Counted from the stretch's first letter, positions 19,673 through 31,830 are shown. The stretch: 64,000 nucleotides of DNA from Selaginella tamariscina (GCA_003024785.1 PUQB01000068.1:62001-126000); one strand, 5' to 3'. Notes: generated from the letters alone by a model not told the origin. A program made the numbers and translations.

Positions 19673-20779
19673 ATGGGGGCCACTTCATCATCATTTTTAT
19701 TGGCTTCAGTTCCGAAATCAATTTCTTCAGCGCATGCAATATCTGAATCTTATAAGGATGATGTACAATTAAATGATGAAGGGATAGGCAACGAGATAGT
19801 GGCAACGGATAGGGAGCAAACAAGTGATTTGCAAAGTATTCAAGAGGCAACGCTATCTCATGTTACTCATGGCCATATTGTGTTGTTGGATGTCAATGGT
19901 GTTCTGCTTCATCGACAAAGGCCCGAGGATAGGAAAAAAGAAATCAAACAAGGAGATTTCATTCCTTGTCATGGTAAATTTCGATATGATATTATTTTTC
20001 GTCCAGGGTTGGATCGTCTCTTTCAAAAGCTTAAGGAGATGGGTGCGCTTGTGGGGATTTGGTCATGCATGCAAATTCATAACTTAACACCGCTGTTGAA
20101 TTTGCTTAAGAAACATTGTAGTGTTGCAGAAAAGGTGATTCGTAATGATTGGATTTTTGACCAGCGAATATGTTATAAACCTCTTGAATTTCACAATATA
20201 AGAAAGGAAAGCAAGCCATACTTCTTCAAGAATGAAAGAATAATTGGGACTCATGGGGAGATCAGTCACTTAAGAATAATGAAGAACGCACAGATGTTAG
20301 TGGTAGACGACTCTCCTCAGAAGGCTATGCTCAACCAAAACATTGCTTGTATTCATCCAATCACTTTCGATCCATATTCTGATACCAATATTATGGATGA
20401 GCTAGTGAACTACTTGGATATGTGCCTCAGAAAGAAAGAAGAATCTCGAAATTTTTTTTGAGCAGTATCCACCGTATCATACATTTCCTGAAGCTTTTCT
20501 TTCTCGTGATATTGAATTTATAAAATGAAGGATAGTAACTGGGCGCTTTATAATATTATTCTTAAGGAACGTCAGTTTTTAGATGAGCCTTTATGCAGAC
20601 CTTCTCTTATTACATCTTATGTATTAACGAGGATGGCAACTCCCAATTGCATTCGTGAGAGTGTTAAGTGGTGGCAACAACATCAAGATATTGACCAAAA
20701 TGATTTGATTAATCCGGAGAGTGATGATTTAGACAAAATAAGAAAATTTCTTTGTATGATAAGAAGAAAGTATTTATAA
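19673..20779 (+). pseudogene. FCP1/NIF-type HAD phosphatase-domain gene, frameshifted 3' end
   Basis: ATG at 19673, with 262 codons to TGA at 20461. The domain starts at about residue 67 with IVLLDVNGVLLHRQRP, the DxxGxx nucleophile motif of plant FCP1-homology proteins. It continues with IIFRPGLDRLFQKLKEM, IWSCMQIHNLTPLLN and MLVVDDSPQKAMLN (acidic loop). In the family the tail reads like EQHPFGxxxI...SWxFY. Here EQYPPYHTFPEAF and SNWALYNIILKE follow in two other frames after a run of eight T's (20452-20459) and a second shift near 20520, ending at 20779. Either two real frameshifts or sequence errors split the gene. The product would be a Ser/Thr phosphatase-like protein. The first 66 residues are unrecognised. 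Confidence 0.7.
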
Positions 20780-21069
20780 AAAAATTAACATGTTGATAAG
20801 AAAATGATTTCATTTGTAATTATGTTTGATAGTATTTCTTCATTATTGTAAACTATTTTTAGAATAATATGAATATTCTAAGATATTTTAGGAAATTCCT
20901 TACTAAGTAAGGTTATTGAAGGATTAATTAATTAATTAATTAATATTTAAGGCTTAATTACATATTAATTAAATGATTAATTAATAATTAAAACTTAAGT
21001 ATTAATTAATAATTTATTTTATATTCCCATTTTCACGTATCATGCCCACTTTAGTTACAACGTGCATAG
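20780..21069. other. AT-rich intergenic stretch
   Basis: Mostly TTAATTAA-type sequence (20920-21020). I see no gene or element. It ends where the inverted duplication begins. Confidence 0.6.
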
Positions 21070-21854
21070 TGCCTCCTCCCCCCAACCGGCTCCTATCAAC
21101 CTGCAATTATCATCTAACCAGGTGACATCGAATTGGAACTCATCACGGGGCTCGCTGTAGCCTAATTAAATTACATAGCCTATGTTCCCTATCGTATCGA
21201 CCAGAACAAAGTCTGGACTGAAGTCCTCACCATACATGTGAATTATTTCGAACATCATCCGCTCGAAATCATGGCATTGCACAGTTTTCTTCATTATGTT
21301 GCAAACTATGGGCAGTGAAATGTCCTCTTCGGAGGGCAGTTGTGTTCCAAGGAGGCGGATTATATACTCCCCTAACTCGACACAGCCTGAGAGCCCGATC
21401 CAGAGGCTCACCTGCATAATACCGCCCCCCTCCCTAATTAACCACTAATTTGGGGGCGCCACCCAAATACGACAGTGCCCTAAGTACAGTAAAGATGAAA
21501 TATTGCGATAATATACATGTGAGCAGGACAATATACGTGTGCATGTGATACACACACATTATAGATTAATTATGAACTTTTAATTTAAAAAAATAATTAT
21601 ACACACATACACATATGGCTACATTGGGCGGAATTAGAGAACCGCCATATTTGGGCGGCGCCCCCAAAATTAGCGAATAATTAGGAGGGGGGCGGTATTA
21701 TGCATTCTAGCCTTATTATGGGTCCTTGAAGAACTCTAACCTTATTATACTCTGTGATACCCGTTATGCCCTTAACCCAAGAATCCGAAAAGCAGGAGAC
21801 AGAGTTTTCAAGCTGAGCTAAAACAATCACCGTTCCTGACATAAGAAGTTCCAT
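21070..21854 (-). pseudogene. Proteasome beta-like gene, left-arm copy (disrupted)
   Basis: ATG at 21854 (MELLMSGTVIVLAQLENS). Counting from the Thr after SG, Asp falls at position 17 (CFSD) and a Lys at 31 (YNKVRVL). This matches the Thr1/Asp17/Lys33 layout of proteasome beta subunits. After an inverted-repeat insertion (about 21418-21700) the frame resumes with WIGLSGCVELGEYIIRLL, MYGEDFSPDFVLVDTIGNIG. After another shift it gives EFQFDVTWLDD and RLIGAGWG. It then stops matching near 21070, so the C-terminal third is missing. The right-arm copy (34965-35796) is more complete. It is clearly inactive. Confidence 0.65.
21418..21700. mobile_element. Small inverted-repeat element (MITE-like) in the proteasome-like gene
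   Basis: The ends are imperfect inverted repeats of about 50 bp, both starting ATAATACCGCCCCCCTCC and containing GGGGGCGCC. The homologous right-arm copy lacks this DNA at the same point, so it is an insertion. The inside is AT/GT-rich and non-coding. The exact boundary and target duplication are ambiguous because the flanks continue the symmetry (GCATAATACC / GGTATTATGC). Confidence 0.75.
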
Positions 21855-23018
21855 TTATCTTCTCCGGAACCCTATACCTCTAGTCTTTATCCTCGCGCAA
21901 ACCTAATGAGCATATACATTATGTCCAATTCAAAATTGTTATAATTTAAACTTTAAGATGTATATTTCTTGTTTTGCATTTATATAAGATTATTTATACA
22001 GAAAACAACATGAAATATTAGTTTTGTACATTTACATATATTTCAAATATTAAAATGAAGGTTAATGAAATGTATATCTATTTCGACATACAGGTTTTAT
22101 ATTTCCAAATATAATATATACTTTAAAAAAAAATAAAGAAAAAATTATAAGGAAATAAAATTTATCATAAAATCGTACTTTCAAAAACTAAGATAAAAGG
22201 AAAAGGGAAGCATATCAATATAGCATATTCGTATTACAAAATGTTTTGTAATATGAAACAATTATTTATTATAAAACATACTAAATAGTAAATAATAAAT
22301 TGTGCTAATTAAAATTGCTAAAAATTTTAATTAATGTTTTATAAACATAGGTCCAGGTACATAATATTTAATTCGCTTTTAAATTCCGTAGGAAGCGCTT
22401 TTGATGAAATACCTGTTTCATGGAATGCAAAAGCCACAGCGTAATTCCAATGTATCGACCAATATACTCTTATTGTCTCTCATACGCACACTCACAAGAG
22501 CTTAGACAACTCAAAGACCAGAGGGTATATAAGTATGTTGTTATTATTTAATTAATATTAATGGTTGTTTTAAAACAAGAGGTTAAGTGCAAATATACAA
22601 GGGAAGTTAATAAATACCGATGTAGAACAAGCACTGTTAAAATATTTAGTAATTAAGTTAAAGCTACCATGTGTAGTACAGGATAATGTGAAACCTCTAG
22701 GATACTAAAACAATTCATGACCTTTTATTAATGTTGGTGATTAGCATAATTCTGTGTATGAAACAAATTTTTTAAACGTAGGAGGACAATGAACTAGCTA
22801 AGGTGGTATGTAAGCGTAGGATATACATAACTTGCAAGATAAATCTCGTTCTATTTTAGGGTTATGTTTGATTAAAACAGTTAACGTGAATTTGTTATAT
22901 ATATAACTAAGGATATATTTTAAACGAATTTCCAAGTCTAGTTGGTACAAGTCTGTAAAGGTATATTATATCAAATATTCCTTTATAGAAAATTCAATTT
23001 TGATTTTAAAAGTGCATT
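21855..23018. other. AT-rich part of the left arm
   Basis: Non-coding. Parts at 22280-22400 and 22880-23010 align in reverse with 34360-34500 and 33890-34130. No genes seen. Confidence 0.6.
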
Positions 23019-23165
23019 TGTGAGAGCTCAGAATGTAAAAATGTATATATCCATTAATTCAGAAATCTTAACTTAATACAAGGGTGAGTGGTCCAAATTG
23101 AATTCAATCTGACCGCTATTAAAATCCATTATATTAATAATAATATGTGCACATGCAGCTGTACA
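23019..23165 (-). repeat. 3' LTR of gypsy element C
   Basis: Minus strand TGTACAGCTGC...GCTCTCACA. It aligns with 27597-27744 through GGACCACTC and GAATTAATGGATATA. A purine tract (AGAGGAGAGGATGATG) precedes it. Confidence 0.75.
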
Positions 23166-23436
23166 CGTCGATCTTACATCATCCTCTCCTCTGGAAGGGT
23201 GTAAGTTGGTTAGGGTTCTCTTGTAAATGGGCCCGGATCTGGAGGAATATCAAGAGGAGGCACTGGTGAATCTGTAGGCAGCACAACTTATTCTCGTTGC
23301 ACAAAATGCTTCAACCGTTGCACATGTATAATCTCCGGAGGATAGAGTTGAATGTCGTGCCGAACCTCATAAACTTGTGGCCCTACTTACCATAGCACTC
23401 AATACAGTCCTTTCCACTGAGGAAGGAGACTCTTAG

Positions 23437-24545
23437 CTAAACCACGTACCGTAAGCTTGGAAAACGAACCAACACCAGTTCATCAACCTTGTACTCCGTA
23501 GGAGGACGATGATGTGAGTTTAACATTGTTGTTGTCCTACTTGTACGCGACCCAAGTGTTCTGCTGACTCCGTACGAACCAATGGAAGAATGCTCGTCAG
23601 ATACCATCCCATGACCTAGCATCAGTAGCTCATGATAACCGAGAAGGCAAACCCAACTCCGTTGGCAATACCAGGTCATGACCATACAAGAGCTTATATA
23701 GGGAAGTACCAATGGAACTTTGAACTCCAGTGACATAAGCATATAGGAGAGACGGCAAATAACCATCCCAATCCGAATGTTGAAAGTTCACATCCTTTGC
23801 AATCATCCCCTTGAAGGTTCTGACAAGCCGTTCCACTAAACCATCTGTATGAGGATGATAAGCACTTGTGAAAGTGTGGCATATCCCTAGTCGAGATGTC
23901 AAAACATGAAATGCCTCAGTCATAAATGTAAGATCATTATCCGAGAGAATTCGCTCCGGACAAGAATGCTGAAACACGACCTGGTTAAGGAGAAACTGAC
24001 CAACGGCAGAAGCAGTTGCACTAGCAAGAGCACCAACTTCTACCCAATGAGTTAAGTAATCAGAAGTAATAATAACGTATTCGTTGTTAGCAGTTGACCA
24101 CGGAAAAGGTCCCATTAAATCAAATGCCACCAACTCAAACGGACTCCAACCGTCCTTCTGAAGCACATGGGAGAGTATTGCGAGCTTGGCACCACACACA
24201 TCTACGCACATACCAAATCACATCTCCTCGCAACTCCGACCAATAAAATGATCGGCGTAGCTTCTCCATCACACGACAATGTCCCATGTGCCCGTCAAGA
24301 ATAGGAAAGTCATGGTAAGCATGGAGGAAGCGTGGAATAAAAATTGAAGGCACCACCAACCGCAAAGGATCATCTGGATCAGTCCCCACAAAATAAAGAA
24401 GGTCATCCTGAAGGCGATACCTTCGAATGTAAATGCCTAAAAGGCAAGTCATCAGCAAGTGATACAGGATTCTCAAACCCATCACGAAGCCTTCGAATCC
24501 ATGGCTCAACCTTTTGAGCTTTCCGAACCTCATCCAAAGAAGCAA
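23437..24545 (-). pseudogene. Gypsy C integrase
   Basis: Minus strand. The HHCC zinc region is YHDFPILDGHMGHCRVMEKL with CVWCQARN (24545-24190). The core has FDLMGPFPWSTANNEY, RILSDNDLTFMTEAF and AYHPHTDGLVERLVRTFKG (D, D, E). LLYGHDLVLPTELG and a VDELVLVRFP-like C-terminal piece follow. There are several frame changes. Confidence 0.85.
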
Positions 24546-24589
24546 ATCTAACTCTACATTCTGCGGACACTGAACGTCAAGTACAGCAA

Positions 24590-26044
24590 CTACTGATGGT
24601 ACGGAATCTTCGTCAAAAAGTCCACTGAAGCTGGAACAACTGGTTCCTCTGAGGCAACAGAAGAGAGAGAAGGTGAAAGAGGAGCCTGAGAAAGAGCATC
24701 AGCATCAACCATGGAACTTCCTGGGCGATGAACAATTTTAAAGTTGTAAATTTGAAGTTTCAAGGCCCACCGAGCAATACGACCAATCAAATTCTTCCGC
24801 TTCAACAACGAAGTGACTGCTACATGATCGCCTTCTAGCAACGTCCGCGAACCATGCAAGTAAGCATGGACTTATCAAAACCCAAACTGCTGCTAGACAC
24901 TCCTTTTCTGTTGTGGAGTAGTTCACCTCTGCTGGCTGCAATGTACAGCTGATGTACGTAATGGGATGTCGTTGGCCAAGAACACTCATACTCTCCTGCA
25001 TCAATACCCCCGAGGGCGATGTTAGAAGCATCTCAACACAGATGAAAGACGGGTGTAATCGGGTACGCCAAAACTGGAGGAGTCGTCAACAACTCTTTGA
25101 GATCTGCAAATGCCTATTTGCAATCCTTAAACCAAACAAAAGAAGTCATTGATGATTTCAACAACGCGCGCAACGGTGTAGTACGATCTGAAAGATGATT
25201 CACAGAACGACCCAGATATTGTACCTTGCCAAGAAAGCGTTGCACATCATTTACACACTTTGGTGTAGGGAACTTCAAAACTGCACTAGTTTTGTTTGAA
25301 TCAACTTGCAAACCTTCACGTGAAATGCAATAACCCAGATAGTGGTGTCCTTTGATCCAAACACACACTTAGATGGCTTCAACTTCAAACCAACTTCTCA
25401 CAGCCGATCCAAACCTTACGTATATCACCGACATGCTCCTCCCACGTTCCATCCGAATGGATCAAAACATCATCGATGAAGTCGGCAATCACCTCCGACA
25501 TGTCACAAAGAACCTCGTCCATCATACACTAAAAAGTTGCTGGAGCATTGCTCAAACCGAAAGGCATACTGCCAATATCCAGATGCGAGATCTAACTTGG
25601 TGAACCAACGGCTCCGCCCCAATCGATCCAAAAGGTCTGCAGTATGAGGAAGTGGGTACACATCTGAGACGGTTACCTCATTTAATGGGCGATAGTCAAT
25701 GCAGAATCGAACGCTCCCATCAGGCTTCGTCACAAGGTGAGGTTCGCACGCCCAAGGACTTCGAGATTTTATAACACCCTTCTCCAACATCTCTTTGACA
25801 TTCGCTCGTAAGATCTTGAGCTCCTTTGGTGACGACGCCGAACAGGTACCTTGATTGGCCTAGCATCTCCAGTTGGAATAGGGTGGCGTGTCGCAATCTT
25901 GGCCCCAGATGACAAGTCGAAGTTGAAAAGATCAGCATACTCCTTCTTGAGTTGATCAACAACTACAGCACGACGATCATCTGATGGATCCAAAGAAGAA
26001 AGGAAGAGCATGAAGGAAAATGGTTGGAAATAGGGGTGAGACAA
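24590..26044 (-). pseudogene. Gypsy C reverse transcriptase and RNase H
   Basis: RT: IKSRSPWACEPHLVTKPDGS, RFCIDYRPLNEVTVSDVYPL and WFTKLDLASGYWQ (25790-25503). The active site FIDDVLIHSDG is near 25475-25445, then YLGYCISREGLQV and QRFLGKVQYLGR. RNase H: ITYISCTLQPAEVNYSTTEK and LKLQIYNFKIVHRPGSSMVDADALS (25031-24610). Multiple stops and shifts make it non-functional. Confidence 0.88.
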
Positions 26045-26122
26045 AAGTGATGGAAGCAGAGGTGGAAGCAGATGGACGAAGTGGAATAGAAGTAAGAGGA
26101 ATGGAAGAAAGACGAGGGAGAG

Positions 26123-27150
26123 TCAAACAAGGGGGAGACTTTTAAAGTCACACTTGGCATGATTGCGAGTTAACCAATCCATACCAAGAATAAGGTGAAA
26201 AGCTTGACTCGGCACCACCCGCAAAGATTGAAGCTCGAGCTCACGATCATCCACACGAACAACAATGTCCACTTCATCCCGCGAACAAGCATGAGTATGT
26301 CCGTTGCCGTACAGAATGAAGACTGGTTCTACCGCACGACGCAAATGAAGGCTGCAACGTGTAGCAACAGATTGAGAAATAGAGGACAAACTTGAACCTG
26401 TATCCACCAACACTGAAAGGAAAACAGGACATGGCGTGTGATTAAATCGAGCTTGAAAAGTGAAAACCGGATGATTTGGTGCCGAGTGAACCCCTTGATG
26501 ATACTCAAAGAAAGATGGAGGGGTCACTAATTTATTCACGAGGACCCTCCTCTACTCGTGCGATTCGTCATTTCCCGAAGATCCACCGCATCACAACCTT
26601 CCATTGCAGCAGCACCAACCGGACGTTGTTGACGCCATGGCCTCCATCCTGGAAATGGGGGACGCCAATCGGGAAACCGTTGACAGCGATACGTGTGTCC
26701 AACCTCATCACACGCCCAACAACGAACTACGTCCACGTCCTCGTCCACGGGCCCCACCTTGTGCTGGTACACGAGCGCAACAGCCTCAACCTCCATCGGA
26801 TCCCCAACATGAAGTGGAACGAGAGCACGTGAAGGTGCAAGTGGGAGAGGTGACGACTCATATCGTTGTGCCAGCCTCAAAGCATCGTCAAGAGTCACTG
26901 GAGCTAGTGCATGCACAAGCCCCACAAGGTCTTGACGAAGTGCTGGCCACAACATACCTAACTTGATGTGTTCTGACATGTTAAGTTCTGCACACAGTAA
27001 AAGGCTTCGAAAGTGAACACCAAACTATATCACCGACTCAGATGGCTTCTGACGAATACGATGCAACTGCTGAAAAGCATTGTCACAGTTGTCTGCATGC
27101 CCAAATGCACGTTTGAAGAATACCACAATCTCCACGAGTTGCAATGTCTA
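26123..27150 (-). pseudogene. Gypsy C gag and protease
   Basis: Gag: FQQLHRIRQKPSESV (about 27065), MSEHIKLGMLWPALRQDLVG, and the zinc knuckle CWACDEVGHTYRC (about 26715). Protease: VLVDTGSSLSSISQSVA and LILGMDWLTRNHAKCDF (26440-26150), i.e. the DTG catalytic triplet and the LGMDWL motif. Frames are shifted between the two. 27150-27596 is leader-like sequence with no clear coding content. Confidence 0.82.
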
Positions 27151-27596
27151 GACTATTATACCACTGCAACGCCGTCCCTTGAAGACAAGTAGGAAACTCA
27201 TGCAAACAATGAGCACCATTTCACGAATGAATGTGGCAACCACAGTGAAGTGGTCAAACAATGATACACATCATCTCCAGGATTTCTGCAAAAGAAATCC
27301 GGCCAGACGCGAGGGTTTGCAACATGGAGCAAGAGGAGTACCCTAGGGTGTGCTGCCATCAGCTAAAAGTGATTATTCAATTGCATACGCATGACATTAA
27401 CAACTGCATGAGTAACTGCTCCACAGACAAAGATTTGCATATTGTGAATTCATGGACAAAGAAAAGATAAAATTACAAGAAAGGAATAAATCTAAACAAT
27501 GGAAAAGTTATATCTAAAAAGATAAAGAAAAATTAATAAAAAAACACAAATCCGAGGACTCCATAGAATAATTAAAGGTGCCCCTCACTCCACCAA

Positions 27597-27744
27597 TGTG
27601 AGAGTTAGAAAGATAAAAATGTGTATATCCATTAATTCGTAAACCCTAACTTATATATAAGAGCGAGTGGTCCAGATTGAATCCAATACGACGGATATCA
27701 AAATTCACTACCTTAATAACAGTATGTCATAATAATCACCGACA
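27597..27744 (-). repeat. 5' LTR of gypsy element C
   Basis: Minus strand TGTCGGTGATT...CTCTCACA, 148 bp, aligned with 23019-23165. It contains TATATATAAG (about 27660). Confidence 0.75.
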
Positions 27745-27844
27745 TTAATAAAGGGCGAAATGAAGTGTCAGGCGAGTCCACGTAAGCAGCGGATAATCTT
27801 CATTAGGGCGTGGATAATCCTTTTCAGGTAGGAAAGTTGGTAGT

Positions 27845-29000
27845 ATGGATTCAAAAGAGGCGCTTGTGAGAAAGCTACAGTCCATAAACGCAAGCATGTT
27901 CGATCTGAAAGCACCAATACCTACTGCATTCCAGATCAAGGATTTGACGGCGGATTCACTCGGCCAGGAGTTTTACCCTATAGAGTACGCAGAGGATTCG
28001 ATTGGACATAGATGTAAATTCACATTCAAGCTTATCAAGTCGCAGTTTTACCCTGTGAATGCAGATGGTAAATCCATGCTTCGCCATTTCTTCGTGTGGA
28101 CTGAGACCGGCTGGGAAGCGGACAAGAACGAGTCGCAGCAAGCGTGGGTTGAGGACTCAAAGGGTGAGTTTTTTTTGGGTTTCCAGAGAGGCGACTGGAA
28201 TGACGTGAAGATACCTGTACATCGTCGATATATACCCGGCCTTCCTTACGAGCCCGTGGAAGAGTTAGCAACGCGCTCTGGAAAGACTCTTCCTGCGCTA
28301 AGGCGTCTACAAAAGCGCATCGCGGAGCAAATAAAGAGGGATTACGATGCGGCCGTGAAGAAGATAAAGTCTATACGCATGGCTGGCGTCAGGGTGCCTA
28401 AATCATGCATGATCGTCGGGGACAGAAAAAAACGCTTATGCAGCCCAGGAGGTGTATCGCATCCACTATTCCAAGGTGGTTAGCAAAGACGCTGGTTACA
28501 CCTGCACTCATGGTGCGCCCGTCTCTAAGGAGCTCGTCAGGTCGGAATTCTTCCCTGCGCCCCTTCATACGAGATCGGATGCATGCTGCGCCACTTGTTT
28601 GTACATAGAGACCCTTGTGATGGAAGCGAGCTGCGGAAATATCAACTGGTATGGGTGGGAGACTACAACGGCTGGTTTCTTAAAGGTGTACGCAGGAATG
28701 ACTGGAAGGACTTCTTCGTACCTGCTTACGACGGTTATGAACCTGAGGAAGGTGAGTTGCCCTACGACCCCATAGCGAGAAGAAAGCCGAGAAGCCGACA
28801 GTGAAGAAGTCTCGAGCAAAGAAGATGCCTGTTCGAAGAACAGGCCCTCCGAGAATGGAAAATCTCGGAGCAAAGAAGACCCGCGTTCGGAGGAGGTGCT
28901 CTCTCAGCCCTCCTATAGCAGAAAAGCTCCGAGCAAAGAAGACCAGGACATGTGCTCTTAGCCCGGAGAAGCTCGGACCAAAGAAAACCCTTGAATTTGG
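27845..29000 (+). pseudogene. Unrecognised two-repeat protein gene, copy 1 (left arm)
   Basis: ATG at 27845, open for 212 codons. An internal duplication is visible. Unit 1 (YPIEYAEDSIGHRCKF, MLRHFFVWTETGW, AWVEDSKGEFFLGFQRGDW, then VPIxRR-type IPVHRRYIPGLPYEP) resembles unit 2 after a frame change (YRIHYSKVVSKDAGY, MLRHLFVHRDPCDG, VWVGDYNGWFLKG, NDWKDFFVPAYDGYEP). The frame change is at the A7 run near 28430, where copy 4 has one more base. A basic tail with repeated (K/R)AKKxR(V/T)R units follows to about 29009. I do not recognise the family. At least two shifts separate the units, so it is broken. Confidence 0.5.
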
Positions 29001-29735
29001 TCCGGCAACTTAAAGGTGAGCCCACTAAATATGTTTACACACACAACAAACTCTCTCTCTCTCTCGGTGTCTAATGTGCTCTCTGTGTTTATACACACAC
29101 ATGCGTGATGTAGTATACCCTGTGTGTGTGTGTGTGTTGATACGTGTAATCAGTAGTGTCTTGTACATATTTCAAAGGTGATATGTATATAAGTTAATAT
29201 ATTATGTATGTACACAGATGCAGGTAATCGAGTAGGAATGGGTGGACATGTTCAGTAGAGACTGTTTCAAGTGGGTGGGATTCTGCATGAGTTAAACAAG
29301 CTGTGGATTTAGAATCTATAGCTTAATGTCTAAATTGTATACACAGTTTAGAATATAAGTTTATTAAAAACTTGGCGTACTTGAGTTTATAAACAGTAGC
29401 TATGGAAATATTTTAAACGCGTATAATATTGGTATGACTTTGGAATTTCCACCGTCCTTTTAAGTCTGATGCTTCTAAGTTGTAGAGTGTGTGTAAGGAC
29501 ATTTTGCACCTTCCAAAGTACACATATATGCATCATATATTGTGTTTTGTATTCGTACAATCTTTGATTGACACATTTGATTAAAGTTATATATGTATAT
29601 GCTAAGGATATTTTGAAGGTGTGAACTTGGAAATTTTAACGTCCTTGTTTTAAGTCTAATGGTTTACACACGATTTTTTATGTACACATCAAACACACCC
29701 AGATTGGTACCAGTCTACATGTGCGTGCGTGCGCG
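29001..29735. other. Flanking repeat unit after two-repeat gene copy 1
   Basis: Non-coding, with CT and GT microsatellites. It is repeated in reverse at 31830-32490, and its first ~350 bp are repeated directly at 30470-30830. This shows that copy 2 plus its flank is a tandem duplicate of copy 1. Confidence 0.7.
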
Positions 29736-30470
29736 TGTGTTAGACCGGTCAAGCGGACAAGACCACGAGTCCCAGCAATCGTGGGTTTAGGACTCAAAGA
29801 GTGAGTTTTGAGAGAGGCGACTGGAAAGACACCTGTACATCCTCTATATTTACCCGGGCTTGTTTACGTCGAGCCCGTGGAAGAGTTACCAATGCGCTTT
29901 GGAATGACTTATTCCTAGAGCGTCTAGAAGAGCGCATGGAGGAGGAAAGAAAAATGCGGCCGTAAAGAAGATAAAGTCCATACGCATCTGGCGTTGATTG
30001 TCGGGAACCAAACATTAGACGATTAGGAGGTGTATCCCATCCACTATTCCAAGGTGGTGACAAAGACGCTGGTGCACTCATGCTCTAAGGAGCTCGTCAG
30101 GTCGGAATTCTCGTGCTGCGCCACTTTTTTGTCTATAGAGACCATTGTGATGGAAGCCAGCTGCGGAAATATCAATTCGCATGGGTGGGAGACGACAAGG
30201 GCTTCCCTGGCCGGGCAAGGACCTGGAGTGGTCGGCCAGGGTAAGCCGACAATGAAGAAGTTTCGAGCAAAGAAGATGCCTGTTCGAAGAACAGGTGCTC
30301 TCGGCCCTCCGAGAATGGAAAATCTCAGAGCAAAGAAAACCCGCGTTCGGAGGAGGTGCTCTCTCAGCCCTCCTATAGCAGAAAAGCTCCGAGCAAAGAA
30401 GACCAGGACATGTGCTTTAGCCCGGAGAAGCTCGGACCGAAGACCCTTGAATTTGGTCCTGCAACTTAAA
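29736..30470 (+). pseudogene. Two-repeat protein gene, truncated copy 2 (left arm)
   Basis: Lacks the first ~90 codons of copy 1. It keeps the equivalent of the AWVEDSKGEF segment as broken frames, then YPIHYSKVVTKT, KELVRSEF and the basic (AKKMRVRR-like) tail to about 30470. A stretch at 30206-30247 (GCCGGGCAAGGACCTG region) replaces the NDWKDFFVPAY segment. It is the inverted partner of copy 3. Confidence 0.5.
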
Positions 30471-31079
30471 GGTGAGCCCACTAAATATGTTTACACACAC
30501 AAAACTCTCTCTCTCTCTCTCCTCTCTCGGTTAGGTGCTCTCTGTGTGTTTATACACATACATGCGTGATGTATTATACCCTGTGTTTGTGTTCATACGT
30601 GGAATCAGTGTGTTGTGCATATTTCAAAGGTGATACTTATATAAGTTAATATATTATACAGGTAATCCAGTGTGGGCATGTTCCGTGGGACTGTTTCAAG
30701 TGGGTGAATTCTGCGTCAATGCACGCTTAAACAAGTTGTAGATTTAGAATCTATAGCTTAATGTTTAAACTGTGTACACAGTTTAGAATATAAGTATATT
30801 AAACATTAACAGTTCATTATAGCTATGGATATATTTTAAAAGCGTATACTATTGGTATGACCTTTGGAATTTCCACCGTCCTTGTTTATGTATGTACACA
30901 TTAAGCGACATTACATGTTTAAGCACTCACAGATACATGTTCGAGTCCATACTTGTATAAGTGAAAAGTTGTGTGTTTTACAAAGCACATGAAAAATAGT
31001 TTGTATTTTAGCTCTAACCTTGCAGAAGAATATTCTCGTGTATTCAGCAAAAGATATGGCGCCAATATCCATGGTCCCG
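30471..31079. other. Axis (loop) of the inverted duplication
   Basis: Present once. The left ~350 bp is a diverged direct copy of 29001-29400. The rest (30830-31079) is AT-rich and has no inverted partner in the window. Confidence 0.65.
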
Positions 31080-31830
31080 AGTCCGAGCTTCTCCGGGCTA
31101 AGAGCACATCTCCCGGTCTTCTTTCCATAGGAGGGCTGAGAGAACATCTCCTCCGAACGCGGGTCTTCTTTGCTCCGAGATTTTCCATTCTCGGAGGCCG
31201 AGAGCACCTGTTCTTCGAACAGGCATCTTCTTTGCTCGAAACTTCTTCATTGTCGGCTTACCCTGGCCGACCACTCCAGGTCCTTGCCCGGCCAGGGAAG
31301 CCCTTGTCGTCTCCCCCATGCGAATTGATATTTCCGCAGCTGGCTTCCATCACATGGTCTCTATAGACAAAAAAGTGGCGCAGCACGAGAATTCCGACCT
31401 GACGAGCTCCTTAGAGCATGAGTGCAGGTGTAACCAGCGTCTTTGTCACCACCTTGGAATAGTGGATGGGATACACCTCCTAATCGTCTAATGTTTGGTT
31501 CCCGACAATCAACGCCAGATGCGTATGGACTTTATCTTCTTTACGGCCGCATTTTTCTTTCCTCCTCCATGCGCTCTTCTAGACGCTCTAGGAATAAGTC
31601 ATTCCAAAGCGCATTGGTAACTCTTCACGGGCTCGACGTAAACAAGCCCGGGTAAATATAGAGGATGTACAGGTGTCTTTCCAGTCGCCTCTCTCAAAAC
31701 TCACTCTTTGAGTCCTAAACCCACGATTGCTGGGACTCGTGGGTCTTGTCCGCTTGACCGGTCTAACACACGCGCACGCACGCACATGTAGACTGGTACC
31801 AATCTGGGTGTGTTTGATGTGTACATAAAA
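31080..31830 (-). pseudogene. Two-repeat protein gene, truncated copy 3 (right arm)
   Basis: Inverted partner of copy 2 with the same truncation and the same replacement segment (GGGCAAGGACCTGG region, 31270-31300). Very similar to copy 2 by eye, with a few indels. Non-functional. Confidence 0.5.

Larger units (their letters stand above)
23019..27744 (-). mobile_element. Degraded Ty3/gypsy retrotransposon (element C) inside the left arm
   Basis: Order on the minus strand: short LTR (27597-27744), leader, gag, protease, reverse transcriptase, RNase H, integrase, short LTR (23019-23165). The DNA is absent from the right arm, so the element inserted after the duplication. The LTRs are only ~147 bp and clearly diverged. 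No target duplication was recognised. Next to the 5' LTR is TTGGTGGAGTGAGGGGC, which starts with the TGG expected of a tRNA-complementary site. Clade not determined. Confidence 0.88.
21070..30430. repeat. Left arm of a large inverted duplication (with later insertions)
   Basis: This arm is the reverse complement of 31080-35440. Matching landmarks are: the proteasome-like gene (21070-21854 versus 34965-35440); AT-rich DNA at 22280-22400 versus 34360-34500 (shared words such as TTTATAAACATAGGTC); ATAAAGGAATATTT near 22960 versus 33925; and the two-repeat gene copies. Removing the gypsy element (23019-27744) and the small element (21418-21700) leaves about 4.3 kb, similar to the right arm. The arms are most alike near the axis and more diverged outside. 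Confidence 0.85.

Noticed and set aside
10118..20779. Bacterial contamination or endogenous giant-virus segment
   Set aside because: Spliceosomal introns, plant-type phosphatase domain and embedded plant retrotransposons favour nuclear DNA. I see no viral hallmark genes. An ancient viral origin of the ParB-methyltransferase cannot be excluded.
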